Assembly (NCBI GenBank): GCA_002787075.1
Contig: PCVT01000152.1
Coordinates: forward strand, 659-22,436
Direction of reading: 5' to 3'
Origin: Parcubacteria group bacterium CG11_big_fil_rev_8_21_14_0_20_41_14
GTDB lineage: Bacteria; Patescibacteriota; Patescibacteriia; UBA2169
DNA: 21,778 nt
The notes under the pieces are model-generated. The model saw nothing but the letters and a program-made list of their open reading frames with translations. It was not told the DNA's origin and made no database searches. The position numbers were made by a program, and so were the translations under genes. This document shows positions 21,493 to 21,778 of the stretch, piece after piece (the first letter of the stretch is position 1; the number at the start of each line of letters is the position of its first letter).

Positions 21493-21543
21493 CAGTGTTT
21501 GCCAGAATTTTGGAATTCACTTGCTATGCACAGAACATGCACA

Positions 21544-21771
21544 CTATATTTGGCTCAATATCCTGTCCCGCTCCTGCTCTAAAACCAGGCCATCATATTC
21601 TCCGCTATGTGCTTTTTGACCTTCGTATGATGGCTTTTTTTCATCCAGATGAAGCGATATTTCTATAAATTTGCCTGGCTCTTCTTTATTCACGTATAAA
21701 TGAAACCGCGGATAATCAGCTCCATGGATTCTGCGCACAAAATTGATTTCTCCTTTTTGGTTCTGCTGCAT
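21544..21771 (-). CDS. Small protein of unknown function, upstream of dnaB; may extend past the window
   Basis: 75 residues from an ATG at 21771, with the frame still open to the window edge, so a longer gene starting outside is possible. Not recognised. The sequence alternates basic and acidic residues with likely beta strands (PRFHLYVNKEE, FIEISLHLDEKKPSYEG) and a C-terminal helix (LVLEQERDRIL). It reads like a small compact domain, not a random frame. It ends in TAG 65 nt before dnaB and lies on the same strand. Confidence 0.6.
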   Translation of the reverse strand: MQQNQKGEINFVRRIHGADYPRFHLYVNKEEPGKFIEISLHLDEKKPSYEGQKAHSGEYDGLVLEQERDRILSQI

Positions 21772-21778
21772 TGCGTAT

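Noticed and set aside
21495..21545. Repeated TGTGCAT/TGCACA words upstream of dnaB as a possible origin or iteron
   Set aside because: Only two short copies, no DnaA-box cluster and no AT-rich unwinding element are seen, so an origin is not supported.

Overview
The window looks like a chromosomal segment of a Candidate Phyla Radiation (Patescibacteria) bacterium, most likely Parcubacteria-like. Three things point there. The S10-spc ribosomal operon has no rpmD (L30) between rpsE and rplO. Many ribosomal proteins carry added lysine/glutamate-rich tails. Genes are compact and AT-leaning, mostly without Shine-Dalgarno (SD) sequences. TGA is used as a normal stop (for example after secY), so this is not one of the CPR lineages that read UGA as glycine. 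The lineage call is inference from gene content, not from a tree.

Layout, left to right. (1) 1-2530, accessory genes on +: a DUF433/DUF5615 toxin-antitoxin pair, a NagB/PIG-L fusion enzyme of amino-sugar metabolism, and an orphan Phd/YefM-like protein with an acidic tail. (2) 2540-14610: tuf, then rpsJ, then rplC-rplD-rplW-rplB-rpsS-rplV-rpsC-rplP-rpmC-rpsQ-rplN-rplX-rplE-rpsZ-rpsH-rplF-rplR-rpsE-rplO-secY. This encodes EF-Tu, much of both ribosomal subunits and the Sec channel. (3) 14709-18409: adk, map and ruvX (yqgF), then a WecA/MraY-type glycosyltransferase, a membrane-anchored DUF192 protein and rplU. A two-hairpin terminator region at 18411-18475 separates these from convergent minus-strand genes. 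(4) 18504-21771 on minus, in transcription order: an unrecognised small protein at the window edge, dnaB, ybaB/ebfC, recR, and two small membrane proteins. No rRNA, tRNA, CRISPR array or transposase was seen, and no gap without a gene exceeds about 300 bases.

The ordinary genes form a translation, secretion and replication core: ribosome assembly with EF-Tu, membrane insertion of products (SecY), N-terminal methionine removal (Map), nucleotide balance (Adk) and replication/repair (DnaB, RecR, RuvX).

The least ordinary signals are regulatory. At seven transcription-unit-leading genes a -10-like hexamer ends only 8-9 nt before the ATG, which predicts leaderless mRNAs; three of these have strong -35 elements as well. 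By contrast, the two small membrane genes next to recR have strong SDs and share a leader sequence. A terminator-like hairpin ends 3 nt before the rplC start codon, and an upstream segment can pair with its left arm, which is the layout of an attenuator. All of these are sequence-only inferences.
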